The notes below the pieces were generated by a model that had not been told where the DNA came from, did not search any database, and was given only the letters and a program-made list of their open reading frames with translations. A DNA stretch of 50,543 bases, taken from contig CAJKUH010000014.1 of assembly GCA_905203045.1 (NCBI GenBank), forward strand, positions 1 to 50,543. Reading direction: 5' to 3'. The stretch's first letter is position 1; the number at the start of each line of letters is the position of its first letter. Below are positions 48,703 to 50,543 of the stretch, one piece after another. The stretch is from an uncultured Eggerthella sp. GTDB lineage: Bacteria > Actinomycetota > Coriobacteriia > Coriobacteriales > Eggerthellaceae. The position numbers and the translations under genes are program-made.

Positions 48703-50163
48703 TTACCCAAGCAGGTCCTTTGCTACTTCCTTGGCACAAGCAAGGCCATCAGCCAGAGAGTTCACCACAAGCGTGGAGCCGTGCTTGGCATCGCCAGCAG
48801 CATAAATAGGTGTTTCACCCTCATGCTTCACGCGATGCGTGCCTTCGACCATAACAGGACGTACGCCACGGCCATCGGTCACCTCGGCGCCCAACGCATC
48901 GTAAATGCCGCGCTCGGGGCCGGTGAAACCACAGGCGATCAGCACAAGCTGCGCCGGCAGAACACGCTCGGTTTCCATCTGACGCTGCGGAGCGCCTTCG
49001 CTCCAGTCGAGCGTTACCACGCGAAGGCCGCTTACGTGGCCTCCCTCGCCCAAAACCTCTACCGTATCGGCAGAGAAGGAGCGCGGGTCTTCGTGGAAAT
49101 GCTCGATGGCCTCACGTTGGCCATAGTCGGTCTTCTTCACGAAGGGCCATTCGGGCCACTGATTGGAGGCAGTGCGCGTCTCGGGCGGAGCAGCGTTGTA
49201 CTCAAGCTGCTGAATGCTCTTGGCGCCCTGGCGCAATGCCGTGGCAATGCAGTCGGTGCCCGTGTCGCCGCCGCCGATGACCACAACGTCCTTGCCCTCG
49301 GCAGAAATTGCGGGTGCATCCCCCGAAAGAACCGACTTCGTGGAAGATGTGAGGTAGTCAACCGCGAACACCACGCCATCCTGGTCAGCGCCTGGGGCAG
49401 CCAAACCGCGCGGTGCCGCTGCACCGACAGCAACAACCACCGCGTCGAAATCGGACTTCAGGCGCGTTGCCACGGCTTCGTCGGACGCGTCGGTGTTCAG
49501 CTCGAAGGAGATGCCGTTTTCCTCAAGGAACTTGATACGACGATCGACGATTTCCTTGGGCAGCTTCATGTTGGGGATGCCGTACATCAGCAAGCCGCCT
49601 GCGCGGTCGTGGCGCTCGAGCACCGTCACGCGGATGCCCGCTTGCGCCAACTGCCACGCCGCGCCCAATCCGCACGGGCCCGAACCCACTACGGCAACCT
49701 TCGGCGCATCGGCGGCAGGCGACGGCAGCGGAGCCGGACCGCCTGCAGCCCACTGATGGTCGGAGATGGCGCGCTCGTTGTCGCGAATGGTGGTTGCGCC
49801 CTCGATGGAAGCGAGGTTGCAGGCAGCCTCGCACAGAGCCGGGCACACACGTCCGGTGAACTCGGGGAACGGGTTGGTGAGCGTCAAACGCTCGGCCGCT
49901 TCGTCCCATAAACCGCGATACACCAAGTCGTTCCACTCGGGGATAAGGTTGTGCAGCGGGCAGCCCGAAGGGCGTGCCTTGCCGAACGAAAAGCCCGCCT
50001 GGCAAAATGCCACGCCACACATCATGCAGCGGCTTGCCTGGACGCGCTGCTCTTCCTCGGAAAGTGGAATAGCGAACTCGTTGAAGTCGCCCTTCGTCTC
50101 CGCTGCGGCGCGCTCGCTATGAGCAACGCGATCATGCTCGAGATATGCTCCTGCCTTGCCCAT
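48703..50163 (-). CDS. gltD: Glutamate synthase small subunit
   Basis: 486 residues. The N-terminal domain has cysteines for two [4Fe-4S] clusters (CMMCGVAFCQAG and CPALCEAACN). The FAD motif GSGPCGLGAAWQLAQAG starts near 157, the NADPH motif GGGDTGTDC near 300, and the C-terminal AAGDAKHGSTLVVNSLADG completes the FAD site. It passes electrons from NAD(P)H to GltB, which makes glutamate from glutamine and 2-oxoglutarate. Its ATG shares a base with the gltB stop (TAATG). Confidence 0.96.
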   Translation of the reverse strand: MGKAGAYLEHDRVAHSERAAAETKGDFNEFAIPLSEEEQRVQASRCMMCGVAFCQAGFSFGKARPSGCPLHNLIPEWNDLVYRGLWDEAAERLTLTNPFPEFTGRVCPALCEAACNLASIEGATTIRDNERAISDHQWAAGGPAPLPSPAADAPKVAVVGSGPCGLGAAWQLAQAGIRVTVLERHDRAGGLLMYGIPNMKLPKEIVDRRIKFLEENGISFELNTDASDEAVATRLKSDFDAVVVAVGAAAPRGLAAPGADQDGVVFAVDYLTSSTKSVLSGDAPAISAEGKDVVVIGGGDTGTDCIATALRQGAKSIQQLEYNAAPPETRTASNQWPEWPFVKKTDYGQREAIEHFHEDPRSFSADTVEVLGEGGHVSGLRVVTLDWSEGAPQRQMETERVLPAQLVLIACGFTGPERGIYDALGAEVTDGRGVRPVMVEGTHRVKHEGETPIYAAGDAKHGSTLVVNSLADGLACAKEVAKDLLG

Positions 50164-50543
50164 TACTGGCGCCCCTTTCCTACGATTTCGTATGCCTCTT
50201 CAAGCGCTTCTTCATGGCTCTTGCCCTCGGCTTCCGCCGCGGCAACGATATGCAGAACGCGCTCGTACTCAACCGGGATTACCTTCACGAAGTGCTGCTT
50301 CATGGCCTCGAAGCGGTACAGCATCTTGATGCCGCGCGGGCTCTGCGTGTACTCGACGTGCTCTTCGATAAGGCTGTGGATAAGCTCGATTTCTTCCTCG
50401 GTGGGAACCTCGAGCTTTACCGAGCCCATGTTGCAACGGCTTGCCAGCGTGCCGTACTCGTCATAGACGTAAGCCACGCCGCCGGTCATGCCCGCCGCGA
50501 AGTTCAAGCCGACCTCGCCCAGGATAAGGGCGGTGCCGCCGGT
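50163..50543 (-). CDS. gltB: Glutamate synthase large subunit, 3' end (partial)
   Basis: The C-terminal 126 residues only; the gene continues beyond the window. It begins within the beta-helix domain (TGGTALILGEVGLNFAAGMT) and includes the NMGSVKLE and C-terminal helical tail. With gltD it forms the gltBD operon of ammonia assimilation. Confidence 0.94.
   Translation of the reverse strand, partial: TGGTALILGEVGLNFAAGMTGGVAYVYDEYGTLASRCNMGSVKLEVPTEEEIELIHSLIEEHVEYTQSPRGIKMLYRFEAMKQHFVKVIPVEYERVLHIVAAAEAEGKSHEEALEEAYEIVGKGRQ

Overview
The window looks like a piece of chromosome from an anaerobic, moderately high-GC actinobacterium, most likely class Coriobacteriia (Eggerthella/Slackia-like). 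This assignment is inferred from gene content and protein style: a 2-oxoacid:ferredoxin oxidoreductase subunit, a zinc-type S14, a manganese-type pyrophosphatase, a CaiB/acyl-CoA dehydrogenase pair, a nickel ABC importer and gltBD. No rRNA marker is present to prove it. No prophage, insertion sequence, integrase or CRISPR array was seen.

Layout. 1-2.7 kb: start of a porG-like gene and a 752-residue membrane protein. 2.8-12.5 kb (minus strand): adk, then the distal S10 and spc ribosomal genes, transcribed rplB-rpsS-rplV-rpsC-rplP-rpmC-rpsQ-rplN-rplX-rplE-rpsN-rpsH-rplF-rplR-rpsE-rpmD // rplO-secY // adk. 12.8-21.9 kb: seven non-ribosomal genes, namely a deoxyinosine-glycosylase/Vsr fusion, an SDR, glmM, a CaiB-like CoA transferase, an acyl-CoA dehydrogenase, sstT and nudC. 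22-27 kb (minus): the promoter-proximal part of the same ribosomal supercluster, rpsL-rpsG-fusA-rpsJ-rplC-rplD-rplW. The S10 cluster is therefore cut between rplW and rplB. rplW ends at two terminators, and rplB restarts from a strong sigma70-type promoter with a structured leader.

27.3-36.9 kb: panB-panC-panD (pantothenate synthesis), ppaC, pcrA, the overlapping pair aroQ-aroF (chorismate mutase and DAHP synthase), a small membrane protein and uppP. 37.1-39.7 kb: tRNA-Gln(CTG), tRNA-Glu(CTC) and a polysaccharide-type flippase. 39.8-47.2 kb: a metal-homeostasis region. It holds a nikABCDE-type importer whose promoter overlaps a NikR-like operator, a small membrane protein, a Fur-family regulator with palindromes on its promoter, and a translationally coupled exporter with a His/Cys-rich loop. 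47.2-50.5 kb: a patatin-like lipase, gltD and the 3' end of gltB.

The most unusual signal is non-coding. Five intergenic copies (near 0.3, 28.3, 30.1, 31.4 and 34.1 kb) of a roughly 115-125 bp element fold into one long hairpin. Its flanks and apical hairpin are conserved, while the outer stem differs in sequence but remains paired. In at least three copies a second hairpin with a three-base loop follows. A second, unrelated family of inverted repeats starting TGGCAA occurs in two large gene-free gaps (37.5-37.7 and 48.2-48.4 kb). Other points of note are the glycosylase-Vsr fusion, the NikR-like box, UUG starts in three translation/secretion genes and a decayed tRNA-like 3' end beside the split in the ribosomal cluster.
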